Numbered from the stretch's first letter, positions 1 through 10,326 are shown. The stretch: 64,000 nt of DNA from Flavobacterium granuli (GCF_900129705.1 NZ_FQWO01000014.1:34222-98221), one strand, 5' to 3'. Notes: generated from the sequence alone by a model not told the origin. Program-made: numbers and translations.

Positions 1-53
1 TGGATAAAGCTGTGGCAATGGGAGCAAATTTATTAAAAGAGTCAATAAAGTAA
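1..53 (+). CDS. C-terminal fragment of an unidentified protein
   Basis: The window opens inside a reading frame that ends with DKAVAMGANLLKESIK and a TAA stop at 51-53. Sixteen codons are readable from base 3 and they look like real coding sequence with ordinary codon use, but this is too little to name a family. The gene starts outside the window. Confidence 0.6.
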   Translation, partial: DKAVAMGANLLKESIK

Positions 54-586
54 ATTTCGATTATTCATTATATACGATACCCAACACTGTTTTTACAACT
101 GTCTAGTGCTTAATTTTGTTTGTGAATAATTTTATAAAGCAGTTTGGTTTTGGTTTTAATTCTCTGTTGTTTTTTGTTTAAAGTTGAAGGAATGCTTTTT
201 TAAAAAAATATTCATATGCTTTAAAATCATTTTAAATTGAAGGTTATTTCAAGAATAATTTAATATAAACTACATTTTTGTTTATAATTAGCAATGATTG
301 TTCCTTTTTTATTTTTTTGAGCGACTGTATTCGATTGTTTTTTATTCGGCAAAAAGGGCGTGTTTTGTTTCATTTGGTTGTCCAATTTTTTTGTAAAATA
401 CTACGACATCCAAAAAAATAAGCAGCTCGTTAATTTGAAGATTTTTAAATTTGGTTGTAGGAATTTTAAAGAAACAATCAGGGGATCTTTTGTTGATAAC
501 TTGCCTTAGTTCTTACTTGAAAAAAAACTAAATTTGAAATTCAATTTTTATAATTATTTGGTTTTTTAAACCGCTCACATTCAGTT
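54..586. other. AT-rich intergenic region upstream of dnaE
   Basis: I see no credible gene in these 533 bases on either strand. The sequence is very AT-rich with many T runs. A TAAATTTG match to the flavobacterial -7 box lies at 446-453 and could drive dnaE with a leader of about 125 bases, but no TTG element stands at the expected distance, so this is only a weak candidate promoter. Confidence 0.5.
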
Positions 587-3500
587 ATGTATTTAATATT
601 CGATACCGAGACTACAGGATTACCCAAGCGTTGGGACGCGCCCATAACCGATACAAACAACTGGCCGCGATGTATTCAAATTGCATGGCAGTTGCATGAC
701 GACATGGGGAAACTCATCGAACATCAGGATTATTTGGTAAGACCGGATGGGTTTAATATTCCCTATGATGCCGAACGAATTCATGGTATTTCTACTGAAT
801 TGGCCCAAGCCGAAGGGATTTCGTTGGCTGAAGTTTTGGAGAAATTCAATGTCGCATTGAGTAAAGCCAAATTTATTGTGGGTCAGAATTTAGGTTTTGA
901 TGTCAATATTATGGGCTGTGAATTTCATCGTTTGGGGGTCGAAAGTCCAATGGCTAGTATTCCGGTTTTGGACACCTGTACCGAGGTTACCGCTTCCTTA
1001 TTGCAATTGCCGGGTGGTAGAGGTGGAAGATTTAAACTGCCTACCTTAACGGAATTGCATTCTTATCTTTTTAACAAACCGTTTGCTGAGGCGCACAATG
1101 CCACTGCCGATGTCGAGGCAACCACGCGTTGTTTCCTGGAGTTGATCAGAAGAGAAAATTTTACCAAAGAACAACTGGATGTTCCTGCGAGTTATTTTCA
1201 GGATTTTCAATCTAAGAATCCAACTGAGATTCAACTTATTGGATTAAAACATATTAATTTAAAGGCAGCTTCGGATAAGATTCGTCAGCAGCTTCAAGAA
1301 GTTGGACAAGATATTTCGCAAACGATTATTTCGGATGCAGATAAAAAAGATTTTTCGGCGGCCAAGTTTGCTCATTTGCACAATCATACCCAATTTTCGG
1401 TTTTGCAATCGACTATCGGGATGGGGCCTTTGGTTTCGGTAACTGCTAAGAATGGTTTTCCGGCTGTAGCCATGACCGATACCGGAAATATGATGGGAGC
1501 TTTCCATTTTGTGAGTGCGATAATGAACCACAACAAAGGAGCTTCTGCCAAAAATAAATCTTTGGTAGAAAATGGAGAAGAACCAACAGAAACTGAAATC
1601 AAACCCATTGTAGGTTGCGAGTTTAATATTTGCGAAAATCATTTGGATAAAACCAAAAAAGACAATGGTTATCAGGTGGTTTTATTGGCCAAAAATAAAA
1701 AAGGCTATCACAATTTGGCCAAAATGGCTTCGATAGCGTATACAGATGGTTTTTATTATGTACCGCGTATTGACAGAAAGATTGTAGAAAAATACAAGGA
1801 AGACATCATGGTGTTGTCCGGGAATTTATACGGAGAGATTCCGAGTAAAATTCTGAATATTGGTGAAAACCAAGCCGAAGAAGCCTTGATTTGGTGGAAA
1901 GAACAATTTGGAGCCGATTTTTATATCGAAATCATGCGCCATAATCAAGAGGATGAAAACAGGGTAAATAAAACCCTGATTGAATTTTCGAAAAAGCACG
2001 ATATAAAGTTAATCGCTACTAACAATACCTATTATGTAAATAAAGAAGATGCGAATGCGCATGATATTTTATTGTGTGTAAAAGATGGGGAAAAGCAAGC
2101 GACGCCAATAGGTCGTGGCCTCGGCTATCGTTATGGTTTACCCAATCAGGAATATTATTACAAGTCGGGAGAAGAGATGAAAAAACTCTTTGCCGATTTG
2201 CCTGAAGCCATTATCAATATTCAGGAAATTGTAGATAAAGTCGAAATTTACTCGCTTTACAGGGATGTATTGCTTCCAAAATATGATATTCCAGAAGAAT
2301 TTGTAGTTGCTGAAGATGAAGCGGATGGCGGCGTTAGAGGAGAGAATAAATATTTACGCCACCTGACGATGGTAGGGGCCGAAAAAAGATATGGTGAAAT
2401 TACGCCATCTATTCAAGAACGATTGGATTTTGAGTTATTGACTATTTCCAATTCCGGATATCCGGGTTATTTCTTGATTGTGCAGGATTTTATTGCCAAA
2501 GCCCGGGAAATGGATGTTTCGGTAGGGCCGGGTCGTGGTTCGGCAGCGGGTTCGGCGGTGGCTTATTGCCTTGGAATTACCAATATTGACCCGATTAAGT
2601 ATGACTTGCTTTTTGAGCGTTTCCTGAATCCGGATCGTGTATCGATGCCCGATATTGATATTGATTTTGATGATGAAGGACGTGGCCGTGTCATGGATTA
2701 TGTAATCAAAAAATACGGAGCCAATCAGGTAGCTCAAATTATTACCTATGGTAAAATGGCGACCAAATCAGCGATTCGTGATACGGCTCGTGTGCTTGAT
2801 TTGCCTTTGTTTGAAGCCGACAGAATTGCGAAATTGATTCCGGCTATGATGCCGTCCAAATGGAATTTGGCGCGTTTTATTTCAGAAAAAGAAGAGGACG
2901 TCAAAAAAGCCTTGCGTTCGGACGAATTTGAGAATGTAAAGGAGCTGATCGCGATTGCCAATGAAGATAGTTTGGCTGGAGAAACCATTCAGCAGGCGAA
3001 AATTTTGGAAGGTTCGATGCGAAATACGGGCATTCACGCCTGTGGGGTAATTATTACACCATCGGATATTACCAATTTCGTTCCGGTAACTACGGCCAAA
3101 GATTCTGATTTATATGTTACCCAATTTGATAACTCGGTTGCAGAAAGTGCCGGATTGTTGAAAATGGACTTCTTGGGTCTGAAGACCCTGACTTTGATAA
3201 AAGATACCGTAAAACTGGTGAAATACAGAACCGGAATTCAATTGGATCCTGACACTTTCCCGATTGACGATGTCAAAACCTATGAGTTGTTCCAAAGAGG
3301 AGAAACGGTGGGTATATTCCAATATGAGTCACCCGGAATGCAAAAATACATGAAGGACCTGAAACCCACGGTTTTTGGGGATTTGATTGCGATGAATGCC
3401 TTGTATCGTCCGGGACCTTTAGAATACATTCCTTCTTTCGTTCGAAGAAAAAACGGAGAAGAACCCATAGTTTATGATTTAGATGCCTGCGAAGAATATT

Positions 3501-5122
3501 TGGGTGAAACCTATGGGATTACGGTGTATCAAGAGCAGGTGATGCTTTTGTCACAGTCCTTGGCTGATTTTACCAAAGGTGAGGCTGACGTTTTGCGTAA
3601 AGCGATGGGTAAAAAGCAAAAAGACGTTTTGGATAAAATGAAACCGAAGTTTGTTGAGCAAGCCGCTGCCAAAGGTCATGATGCTAAAGTGTTGGAGAAA
3701 ATTTGGAAAGACTGGGAAGCATTTGCGAGTTATGCTTTTAATAAATCGCACTCTACTTGTTATGCCTGGATTGCCTATCAAACAGCTTATCTAAAAGCGC
3801 ATTATCCGGCAGAATATATGGCTGCGGTGCTTTCGAATAACATGAGTGATATCAAGCAGGTGTCGTTCTTTATGGAAGAATGTAAGCGTATGGGATTGCA
3901 GGTTTTAGGCCCTGATGTAAATGAGTCTTTTCATAAATTTACCGTAAATGATGATTATGCGGTGCGTTTTGGGATGGGCGCTATTAAAGGTGTGGGTTCT
4001 GGAGCTGTGGCAACTATAGTAGAGAATAGAAAAGAAGGAAAATACAAATCTATTTTTGATTTAACCAAGCGTATCGATTTGCGTGCGGCCAATAAAAAAG
4101 CATTAGAAAATCTGGCTTTGGCCGGAGGATTCGATTCCTTTTTGGGAACCACTCGGGCACAGTATTTTCATGATGACGGTGACGGAATTACTTTTTATGA
4201 AAAGGCGATTCGTTACGGAGCAAAATTTCAGGAAAACGAGAATTCATCGCAGGTGAGTTTGTTTGGCGAAGCCAGTGATGTGCAAATTGCTGAACCCGTT
4301 GTGCCGCCTTGCGAGGATTGGAGTACGATGGAAAAACTGGCCAAAGAAAAAGAAGTTGTTGGAATTTATATTTCCGGCCATCCGCTGGACGATTACAAAT
4401 TTGAAATGAAATATTTTTGTAATGCCAAGCTGGAAGCTCTTAAAAACCTGGACTTATATGTGGGGAAAAGTTTAAGCTTTGGTGGAATCATTAACAACGT
4501 TCAGCATCGTGTGGCCAAAAATGGAAAAGGCTGGGGGATTTTCACCTTAGAAGGTTATGATGAGAGTTATGAGTTTAAAATTTTTGGCGAAGAATATCTA
4601 AAGTTCAGGCACTTCTTTATTCAAAATAACTTTACTTATATCAAGGTTCTGGTCAAGGAAGGCTGGGTTAATCAAGATACCGGGAAGCGCAGTGATCCCA
4701 GAATACAGTTTACCTTAGTGCAGTATTTACAGGATGTGTTGGAGTCTTTTGCTAAAAAGTTGATTTTACTGTTGAATATAAAAGATTTGCAGCCAGAATT
4801 TATTCATAAACTAAGCCGACTTTTTCAGGAGAATAAAGGAGACAATCAGGTTGCTTTTGAAGTCATGGAGTTGGAGAAGGTCAGGAAGATAATTCAGGCA
4901 GATCCGGTGGTTTCTGAAAACGACGAAGATGCTTTTGTTGAAGAAATCGATGATGCCGAAACTTCAGAATCTGATTCTTCAAACACAGTTGGAGTTACTG
5001 AGATAGAAGAGATTAATGTGGTGACAAAGTTGTCGATGCCAAGTAGAAAGCTAAAAATTAAAATTTCAAATGAATTGCTGTTTGAATTGGAGAAAATGCA
5101 GGTTAATTTTAAGTTGAATTAG
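587..5122 (+). CDS. dnaE: DNA polymerase III alpha subunit with N-terminal DEDDh exonuclease domain
   Basis: Replicative DNA polymerase, 1511 residues, about 350 longer than E. coli DnaE. Residues 1-190 are a DEDDh 3'-5' exonuclease like the epsilon subunit: FDTETTG at 5-11 and the late HNATADVEATT motif. A PHP domain follows from about 264 (HLHNH, metal-binding histidines kept). The polymerase core has GPGRGSAAGS and the catalytic PDIDIDF at 688-694. QVSLFG from residue 1222 fits the internal sliding-clamp binding motif (E. coli QADMFG). An OB-fold-like region and an acidic tail end the protein. Polymerase and proofreading activities are therefore probably on one chain. It is followed by a 178-bp gap and an unrelated membrane-protein gene. 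ATG start chosen because the exonuclease motif begins at residue 5. Confidence 0.97.
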   Translation: MYLIFDTETTGLPKRWDAPITDTNNWPRCIQIAWQLHDDMGKLIEHQDYLVRPDGFNIPYDAERIHGISTELAQAEGISLAEVLEKFNVALSKAKFIVGQNLGFDVNIMGCEFHRLGVESPMASIPVLDTCTEVTASLLQLPGGRGGRFKLPTLTELHSYLFNKPFAEAHNATADVEATTRCFLELIRRENFTKEQLDVPASYFQDFQSKNPTEIQLIGLKHINLKAASDKIRQQLQEVGQDISQTIISDADKKDFSAAKFAHLHNHTQFSVLQSTIGMGPLVSVTAKNGFPAVAMTDTGNMMGAFHFVSAIMNHNKGASAKNKSLVENGEEPTETEIKPIVGCEFNICENHLDKTKKDNGYQVVLLAKNKKGYHNLAKMASIAYTDGFYYVPRIDRKIVEKYKEDIMVLSGNLYGEIPSKILNIGENQAEEALIWWKEQFGADFYIEIMRHNQEDENRVNKTLIEFSKKHDIKLIATNNTYYVNKEDANAHDILLCVKDGEKQATPIGRGLGYRYGLPNQEYYYKSGEEMKKLFADLPEAIINIQEIVDKVEIYSLYRDVLLPKYDIPEEFVVAEDEADGGVRGENKYLRHLTMVGAEKRYGEITPSIQERLDFELLTISNSGYPGYFLIVQDFIAKAREMDVSVGPGRGSAAGSAVAYCLGITNIDPIKYDLLFERFLNPDRVSMPDIDIDFDDEGRGRVMDYVIKKYGANQVAQIITYGKMATKSAIRDTARVLDLPLFEADRIAKLIPAMMPSKWNLARFISEKEEDVKKALRSDEFENVKELIAIANEDSLAGETIQQAKILEGSMRNTGIHACGVIITPSDITNFVPVTTAKDSDLYVTQFDNSVAESAGLLKMDFLGLKTLTLIKDTVKLVKYRTGIQLDPDTFPIDDVKTYELFQRGETVGIFQYESPGMQKYMKDLKPTVFGDLIAMNALYRPGPLEYIPSFVRRKNGEEPIVYDLDACEEYLGETYGITVYQEQVMLLSQSLADFTKGEADVLRKAMGKKQKDVLDKMKPKFVEQAAAKGHDAKVLEKIWKDWEAFASYAFNKSHSTCYAWIAYQTAYLKAHYPAEYMAAVLSNNMSDIKQVSFFMEECKRMGLQVLGPDVNESFHKFTVNDDYAVRFGMGAIKGVGSGAVATIVENRKEGKYKSIFDLTKRIDLRAANKKALENLALAGGFDSFLGTTRAQYFHDDGDGITFYEKAIRYGAKFQENENSSQVSLFGEASDVQIAEPVVPPCEDWSTMEKLAKEKEVVGIYISGHPLDDYKFEMKYFCNAKLEALKNLDLYVGKSLSFGGIINNVQHRVAKNGKGWGIFTLEGYDESYEFKIFGEEYLKFRHFFIQNNFTYIKVLVKEGWVNQDTGKRSDPRIQFTLVQYLQDVLESFAKKLILLLNIKDLQPEFIHKLSRLFQENKGDNQVAFEVMELEKVRKIIQADPVVSENDEDAFVEEIDDAETSESDSSNTVGVTEIEEINVVTKLSMPSRKLKIKISNELLFELEKMQVNFKLN

Positions 5123-5208
5123 ATTTTCGGATCCTGCTGATTCGTTTAACCGGATTGAAAAATGTTAATTTTTTTTTTGTAAAAGCCTGACGTTTATATG
5201 CATGCATA

Positions 5209-5216
5209 TAATTTTG
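5209..5216 (+). promoter_or_regulatory. Candidate -7 box for the beta-barrel protein gene
   Basis: TAATTTTG matches the flavobacterial -7 consensus TAnnTTTG and lies 84 bases before the start codon at 5301. No clear TTG -33 element is at 17-21 bases upstream, so support is the -7 box only. Confidence 0.35.
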
Positions 5217-5300
5217 TTTTTGTGCTCATATTTATTTGGAAAATGGCTAAGAGCTGTTGTCTAAATTATTTATGTTTGCTGTAAAACAAAAAATAATATT

Positions 5301-6218
5301 ATGAAAAAGAACCTATTTTTATTAGGATTTATGGCTTGCTCTTTGACTATGATGGGGCAAACTGACAAAAAAGAAAGTTGGTATTTTAAATTGGGAGGAT
5401 CTTATTTTACTCAAACTGCGGCTACTGAATTCCCAACTGTGGGAGGTAATGCAGCATTAAATAAAGTTTATGTAGGCGGAAAATTAACTTCGGAAGAAAG
5501 TGTTACCGGCTCTTTTGGTGAAGGTTTCAGAACTGGAATAACGGCAGGATATAGATTCAATACCCGTTTAGGTGTTGAAATGGGGGTTAATTATTATTCT
5601 AGTAAGGATAAAACAATGGCGCAAACTATTTCAGATGTGCCTATAACAGCAAATGGTGCTTATAGTTTTAAATCAGTAGGTCAAATTACTGCTTTTGATG
5701 TTGCTCCAGCCTTGGTGTTGTTCTTAGGAGAGCACAAAGGTTTTGAGCCTTATACAAAAGTGGGTGTTTTGGTACCTGTTCACGGAGATTTGGAAATTAC
5801 TTCTGATGCATACGCACCAATTGCTTTTAGTCCGACAGGTATACCAACTGCTTTTGGAGATGTTCATAGTGTTGATAAGGTAAAACCTAATCCAACGGTA
5901 GGATTCATGTCGGCTTTGGGAACATCATATAAATTAGGGAAGAAAATCTCTGCTTTTGCTGAATTGGAATACCGCAACTTTACGGTGCATGGAAAAACTA
6001 AAGAAACTACTGAGTTTACTGTAAACGGAACAAATGCATTAGCAGGTAGAACTCAAGCGCAGATTCATACAAACTATGTAGATCGTTTGAATGTAAACTC
6101 AAATAATGCCTTAACGAACCCTAATGGAACTGATTCTTCTAAACCAATGGACGAATTGAGTTCTTATGTTGGAATTAGTGGTTTAGGTTTGACTTTAGGT
6201 TTGAAATACAGTCTATAA
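5301..6218 (+). CDS. Outer-membrane beta-barrel protein
   Basis: A 305-residue protein with a Sec signal peptide (MKKNLFLLGFMACSLTMMGQ, cleavage after about residue 20). The rest is an alternation of short amphipathic beta strands and Gly/Ser/Thr/Asn-rich turns, and the last strand (LGLTLGLKYSL) ends in a hydrophobic residue as outer-membrane barrels do. This fits the 8-stranded OmpX/OmpW-like group common in Flavobacteriia. No ligand or catalytic motif is visible, so the role (structural or small-molecule channel) is open. Single gene with its own candidate promoter and terminator. Confidence 0.8.
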   Translation: MKKNLFLLGFMACSLTMMGQTDKKESWYFKLGGSYFTQTAATEFPTVGGNAALNKVYVGGKLTSEESVTGSFGEGFRTGITAGYRFNTRLGVEMGVNYYSSKDKTMAQTISDVPITANGAYSFKSVGQITAFDVAPALVLFLGEHKGFEPYTKVGVLVPVHGDLEITSDAYAPIAFSPTGIPTAFGDVHSVDKVKPNPTVGFMSALGTSYKLGKKISAFAELEYRNFTVHGKTKETTEFTVNGTNALAGRTQAQIHTNYVDRLNVNSNNALTNPNGTDSSKPMDELSSYVGISGLGLTLGLKYSL

Positions 6219-6250
6219 TACAACAGTTTTAAGAAAAAATATATTTTGTA

Positions 6251-6281
6251 AAAAGGTTGTCAGTTATGGCAGCCTTTTTTT
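6251..6281 (+). terminator. Rho-independent terminator after the barrel protein
   Basis: AAAAGGTTGTC (6251-6261) pairs with GGCAGCCTTTT (6268-6278), including two G-U pairs, with a 6-base loop and a following T run. Confidence 0.8.
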
Positions 6282-6366
6282 GTTATAAATGCATTTTGAT
6301 AGCTATTGACAATGTGTTTATAATCAAAACTAATTTGTGAATAGTGTTTGATTTGTTTTTAATTTC

Positions 6367-6374
6367 TAAATTTG
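6367..6374 (+). promoter_or_regulatory. Candidate -7 box of the thioredoxin promoter
   Basis: TAAATTTG fits TAnnTTTG exactly, 59 bases before the trxA start. A TTG at 6348-6350 gives a 16-base spacer, slightly short of the usual 17-23. Confidence 0.5.
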
Positions 6375-6432
6375 TATCCAAGTTTTGAATTCGATCAAGG
6401 CTTTTTTTAAACTTTAAATAAAAACAAATAAT

Positions 6433-6750
6433 ATGGCATTAGCAATAACAGATGCTACTTTTGAAGAAGTAGTTTTGAAATCAGACAAACCGGTAATGGT
6501 GGATTTTTGGGCAGCATGGTGTGGGCCTTGTAGAATGGTAGGTCCAATCATTGACGAATTGAGTACTGAATACGAAGGAAAAGTAGTAATTGGGAAAGTA
6601 GATGTTGATGCAAACCAAGAATTTGCTGCAAAATACGGAGTGAGAAACATTCCAACGGTTTTGGTTTTTCATAACGGAGAAGTTGTAGGGAAACAAGTAG
6701 GAGTAGCTCCTAAACAAACCTATGCAGATAGTTTAGACGCTTTGTTGTAA
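6433..6750 (+). CDS. trxA: Thioredoxin
   Basis: Cytoplasmic disulfide reductase of 105 residues, the normal single-domain thioredoxin length. The WCGPCR active site is at residues 29-34 (redox cysteines C30 and C33), and the NIPT cis-proline motif that faces the active site is present. No signal peptide, so it is the general cytoplasmic thioredoxin fed by thioredoxin reductase. It is monocistronic, flanked by terminators. The ATG at 6433 starts at the usual thioredoxin N terminus. Confidence 0.97.
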   Translation: MALAITDATFEEVVLKSDKPVMVDFWAAWCGPCRMVGPIIDELSTEYEGKVVIGKVDVDANQEFAAKYGVRNIPTVLVFHNGEVVGKQVGVAPKQTYADSLDALL

Positions 6751-6773
6751 TCAGTAGATTATGATTTATATAG

Positions 6774-6801
6774 AAAGGTTTGGCGAAAGTCAAGCCTTTT
6801 C
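6774..6801 (+). terminator. Rho-independent terminator after trxA
   Basis: GAAAGGTTTG (6773-6782) pairs with CAAGCCTTTTC (6791-6801) around an 8-base loop and is followed by a T-rich stretch. Confidence 0.75.
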
Positions 6802-6832
6802 TTATTTTTAGCCAATATAAATCTTTCATGTA

Positions 6833-9403
6833 ATGAAAATCAGTTCCTGTTTGTTGTGTTGTGTTTTGATGATTTTTTCTTGCCAATCGGTTAAGAAACC
6901 GGCTTTGCTGTTAGAAAATGGGATTTCTAAGGAGTTGGCTGTCTTTCGAAAAAAACAAGTTTCGGGAGTATCTTATGAATTGTCATTTGCTATTCCGGAA
7001 AAAAAGGAAAGTCCTATTTTATCTCAACTGGTTTTGCATGTTAGGCTTACTGATCTGGGCGAACCGTTGTATCTTGATTTTAACGAAAAGAAAGAGAATC
7101 TGAAAAGTGTCCTTGTCAATGGCAGGACCATCATTATTTTGCACGATAAAGAGCATTTAATAATTCCTAGTGCGCATTTACTTAAGGGGGAAAACACCAT
7201 TCAAATTGAATTTATAGCCGGAAATTTATCATTGAACAGAAACGATGATTTCTTGTATACCTTGTTGGTGCCGGATCGTGCCAGTACTTTGTTTCCTTGT
7301 TTTGACCAGCCGGATATTAAGGCGACTTATCTGCTTTCGATAACAGCGCCTAAGGATTGGTTGGTTTTGGCTGGAGCTCCGCTTAGCCAAAAAACGGAGC
7401 AGGGAGATTTTATCAAATACCAGTTTGAAGAGTCGGATAAGATGAGTACTTATTTGTTCTCTTTTGTGGCAGGGGCGTTTAAAAACGTTTCTCAAAATCT
7501 CGATAACTTTCCTATGACGCTTTTGTATCGGGAGAATGATCTCGAAAAACTGAAAGAGAGTATGGGGCCTATTTTTAGTTTGCATCGTCAGGCTGTTTCT
7601 TTTTTAGAAAAATATACCCAATATCCTTTTCCGTTTAAGAAAATGGATTTTGCTACAATTCCGGTATTCCAATATGGAGGAATGGAACATGTAGGTGCGA
7701 TTCAGTACAGGGAATCAACCTTGTTTTTAGATAATGCCGCAACCAATAGCGAAAAACTGAGCAGAGGAAAATTGATTGCTCACGAAACCTCGCATATGTG
7801 GTTTGGGGATTTGGTGACCATGAAATGGTTTAACGATGTTTGGATGAAAGAAGTGTTTGCTAATTTTATGGCAGACAAAATAATGAATCCGGCTTTTCCG
7901 GACATTAATCATAATTTGCAGTTTCTCACGGCTCATTATCCGAGTGCTTATGGAGAAGACCGTACCAAAGGAACGCATCCTATTCGTCAAAATTTAGCTA
8001 ATCTTAAAGATGCGGGTTCTCTTTATGGAAGTATAATTTACAACAAAGCGCCTATTATGATGCGACAGTTAGAAGCAACTATGGGGGGTGAGGCGTTTCA
8101 AAAAGGCATTCAGAAATACATCCGCAAATATGCAAATTCTAATGCTGATTGGGGGGATTTAGTTGCTATATTCGATAAGGAAACTCCAGTTGATATCAAA
8201 AAATGGAGTGATGTATGGGTAAATCAATCCGGAAGGGCGTTGTTTACGGATCAAATAGCATACGATACTACAGGTGCAATAAAAAGCTTTGTAATACGAC
8301 AACAGGCCGAGGATTCTTCTTTGAATGTATGGCCTCAGGTTTTTGAAATAGGTTTGCTATATCCAGATGAGACCAAGCGAATTAAGGTAGTGGTGAAAGA
8401 TGGACTTACTGAAGTGGAAGCTGCAATAGGTTTGCCAAAGCCAATTTCGATTATTTATAATTACAATGGATACGGATACGGGGTATTTCCAATAGATGCA
8501 GATAATTTAGATAAAATCCCCGAAATAAAAGATGAGGTAGCACGGGCTTACAGTTATATAAATCTCTATGAGAATACGTTGACAGGAAAAATTGCGCCCG
8601 TAAAGGCTTTTGAAAGTTGTTTGAAAGGAATCGTTCAGGAGGAGAATGAGTTGGTTGCAAAGCTTTTGTCCGGTCAATTGAATTCACTCTTTTGGAAATT
8701 TCTAACCGTAAAACAACAGCATGGCTGTCAGAAAGAGCTCGAAACCATGTTGAATAAAAGGTTGCAAGAAGATTTGCCTGCTAATGTCAAGAAGACTTTG
8801 TTTGTCTTGTTTGGAGAGATGGCTTATTCTGAAACGGCAAAGGAAAAATTATATCAGCTTTGGAATAAGGAGGTTGTGATTGATAATTTGAAGTTAAATG
8901 AAGATGATTATGTAAATATGGCGATGAATCTGACTATTTATAAACATAAAAAATCAGTCGAAATAATTAAGAAAACCAGGGAGTTAATCAGTAATTCAGA
9001 TAAGCAAAAGCGATTTGATTTTTTGCTTCCTTCATTGTCAGATGACGAGTTGGTTAGGGACGCTTTTATGGAATCGTTAAAACAGGAAAAGAATAGGGAA
9101 AAAGAATCATGGGTACAGCTGGCTTTGGCCAATATTCATCATCCGTTGCGTCAGCAAGGGTCTAAGAAGTATTTAAGAGAATGCCTGGATTTGATTGAAG
9201 AGGTTCAGCTCACGGGAGATATTTTCTTTCCAAAAGGATGGCTCGTTAATAGTGTTGGCAAGTACTCGTCTGCAGATGCTTTTGAGATAGTCAATGATTT
9301 TTTAAAAGAAAACCCTAAATTTAGTCCAATTTTAAAGAGAAAATTATTGCAGGCTACGGATGATTTATCGCGCGCTCAAGAAATAAAAAAAGAAGCAGAA
9401 TGA
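6833..9403 (+). CDS. M1 family zinc aminopeptidase, lipoprotein
   Basis: An 856-residue peptidase that removes N-terminal amino acids from peptides. The N terminus has a lipoprotein signal with lipobox IFSC (lipid cysteine C17), so it is membrane-anchored outside the cytoplasm. The M1 signature is complete: GGMEH exopeptidase motif from residue 282 and the zinc motif HETSH from residue 317, followed 18 residues later by the third ligand Glu in WMKEVFANF. The C-terminal half is an all-helical, poorly conserved region typical of M1 enzymes. The TGA stop overlaps the ATG of the following DUF58 gene (ATGA), so the two are translationally coupled. Confidence 0.94.
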   Translation: MKISSCLLCCVLMIFSCQSVKKPALLLENGISKELAVFRKKQVSGVSYELSFAIPEKKESPILSQLVLHVRLTDLGEPLYLDFNEKKENLKSVLVNGRTIIILHDKEHLIIPSAHLLKGENTIQIEFIAGNLSLNRNDDFLYTLLVPDRASTLFPCFDQPDIKATYLLSITAPKDWLVLAGAPLSQKTEQGDFIKYQFEESDKMSTYLFSFVAGAFKNVSQNLDNFPMTLLYRENDLEKLKESMGPIFSLHRQAVSFLEKYTQYPFPFKKMDFATIPVFQYGGMEHVGAIQYRESTLFLDNAATNSEKLSRGKLIAHETSHMWFGDLVTMKWFNDVWMKEVFANFMADKIMNPAFPDINHNLQFLTAHYPSAYGEDRTKGTHPIRQNLANLKDAGSLYGSIIYNKAPIMMRQLEATMGGEAFQKGIQKYIRKYANSNADWGDLVAIFDKETPVDIKKWSDVWVNQSGRALFTDQIAYDTTGAIKSFVIRQQAEDSSLNVWPQVFEIGLLYPDETKRIKVVVKDGLTEVEAAIGLPKPISIIYNYNGYGYGVFPIDADNLDKIPEIKDEVARAYSYINLYENTLTGKIAPVKAFESCLKGIVQEENELVAKLLSGQLNSLFWKFLTVKQQHGCQKELETMLNKRLQEDLPANVKKTLFVLFGEMAYSETAKEKLYQLWNKEVVIDNLKLNEDDYVNMAMNLTIYKHKKSVEIIKKTRELISNSDKQKRFDFLLPSLSDDELVRDAFMESLKQEKNREKESWVQLALANIHHPLRQQGSKKYLRECLDLIEEVQLTGDIFFPKGWLVNSVGKYSSADAFEIVNDFLKENPKFSPILKRKLLQATDDLSRAQEIKKEAE

Positions 9404-10326
9404 AAATCGAATCGCAAATAGAGAGAATTTCCAGTTTTCAACACCTGGAATTACTGGCTAATCAAGTAGTGGAAGGCTTTATATCGGGGATGCATAAGAG
9501 TCCTTTTCATGGTTTTTCGGCTGAATTTGCGGAGCATAAAGTGTATAATATGGGCGAAAGCACCAGGCATATCGATTGGAAGCTTTTTGCCAGAACAGAT
9601 CGTCTGTATACTAAACGCTTTGAGGAAGAAACAAATTTGCGCTGTCATATCATTATTGATAATTCGTCATCGATGCATTATCCTAAATTAAAAGAAGCGC
9701 AAAATTTTTTTGAAAGCAAGATTGGTTTTTCGGTTTTGGCTTCGGCGGTTGTAATGAATCTTTTAAAGAAGCAACGAGACGCCATAGGCTTGAGTGTCTT
9801 TTCGGATAGCTATGAGTACTATGCCCCTGAAAAAGGCAGTGATCGCCATCATAGAATGGTTTTGAACGCGCTCGAAAATCTTTTGGAAAAGCCAACAGCC
9901 CGAAAAAGAACGGATACGATTGCCTTTTTGCATCAAATAGCCGAAAAGATGCATCGCCGATCGATGATTATTCTGTTTACTGATATGTTTCAATCTGAGA
10001 ACGAAGCAGATTTGTTTAATGCCTTGCAACATTTGAAAAGGAATAAGCATAAAGTGGTTCTTTTTCATGTTGTGGATCATAAAACGGAGCTTAATTTTGA
10101 TTTTGACAATGCTCCCAGAAAGTTTATTGATGTGGAAACGGGTGAGGAAATTTCTGTTTTTGCCGATAATGTAAAGCTGGAATATGAAAAACAAACCCAA
10201 TTATACTTTAAAAGACTTGCGTTAAGCTGTGCTCAAAATAGAATTAAGTATGTTCCTGTGAGTGTTGGAGAAAATTTCGAAAAAATAATTTTGACATATT
10301 TAGCTGAGAAACAAAACTTTGGGTAA
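9400..10326 (+). CDS. DUF58 domain protein (VWA-like)
   Basis: A 308-residue soluble protein of the DUF58 family. It has the family signature region around GESTRHIDWKLFARTDRLYTK and a von Willebrand A-like fold with the MIDAS-type run DNSSSMHYP and later FTDMFQS. DUF58 proteins often sit beside MoxR ATPases and BatA/BatB proteins in Bacteroidota; here it follows an M1 aminopeptidase with a 4-base overlap and no MoxR gene is nearby, so its partner would be encoded elsewhere. The exact role is unknown; a chaperone or assembly function with MoxR is inferred from the family. Confidence 0.88.
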   Translation: MKIESQIERISSFQHLELLANQVVEGFISGMHKSPFHGFSAEFAEHKVYNMGESTRHIDWKLFARTDRLYTKRFEEETNLRCHIIIDNSSSMHYPKLKEAQNFFESKIGFSVLASAVVMNLLKKQRDAIGLSVFSDSYEYYAPEKGSDRHHRMVLNALENLLEKPTARKRTDTIAFLHQIAEKMHRRSMIILFTDMFQSENEADLFNALQHLKRNKHKVVLFHVVDHKTELNFDFDNAPRKFIDVETGEEISVFADNVKLEYEKQTQLYFKRLALSCAQNRIKYVPVSVGENFEKIILTYLAEKQNFG

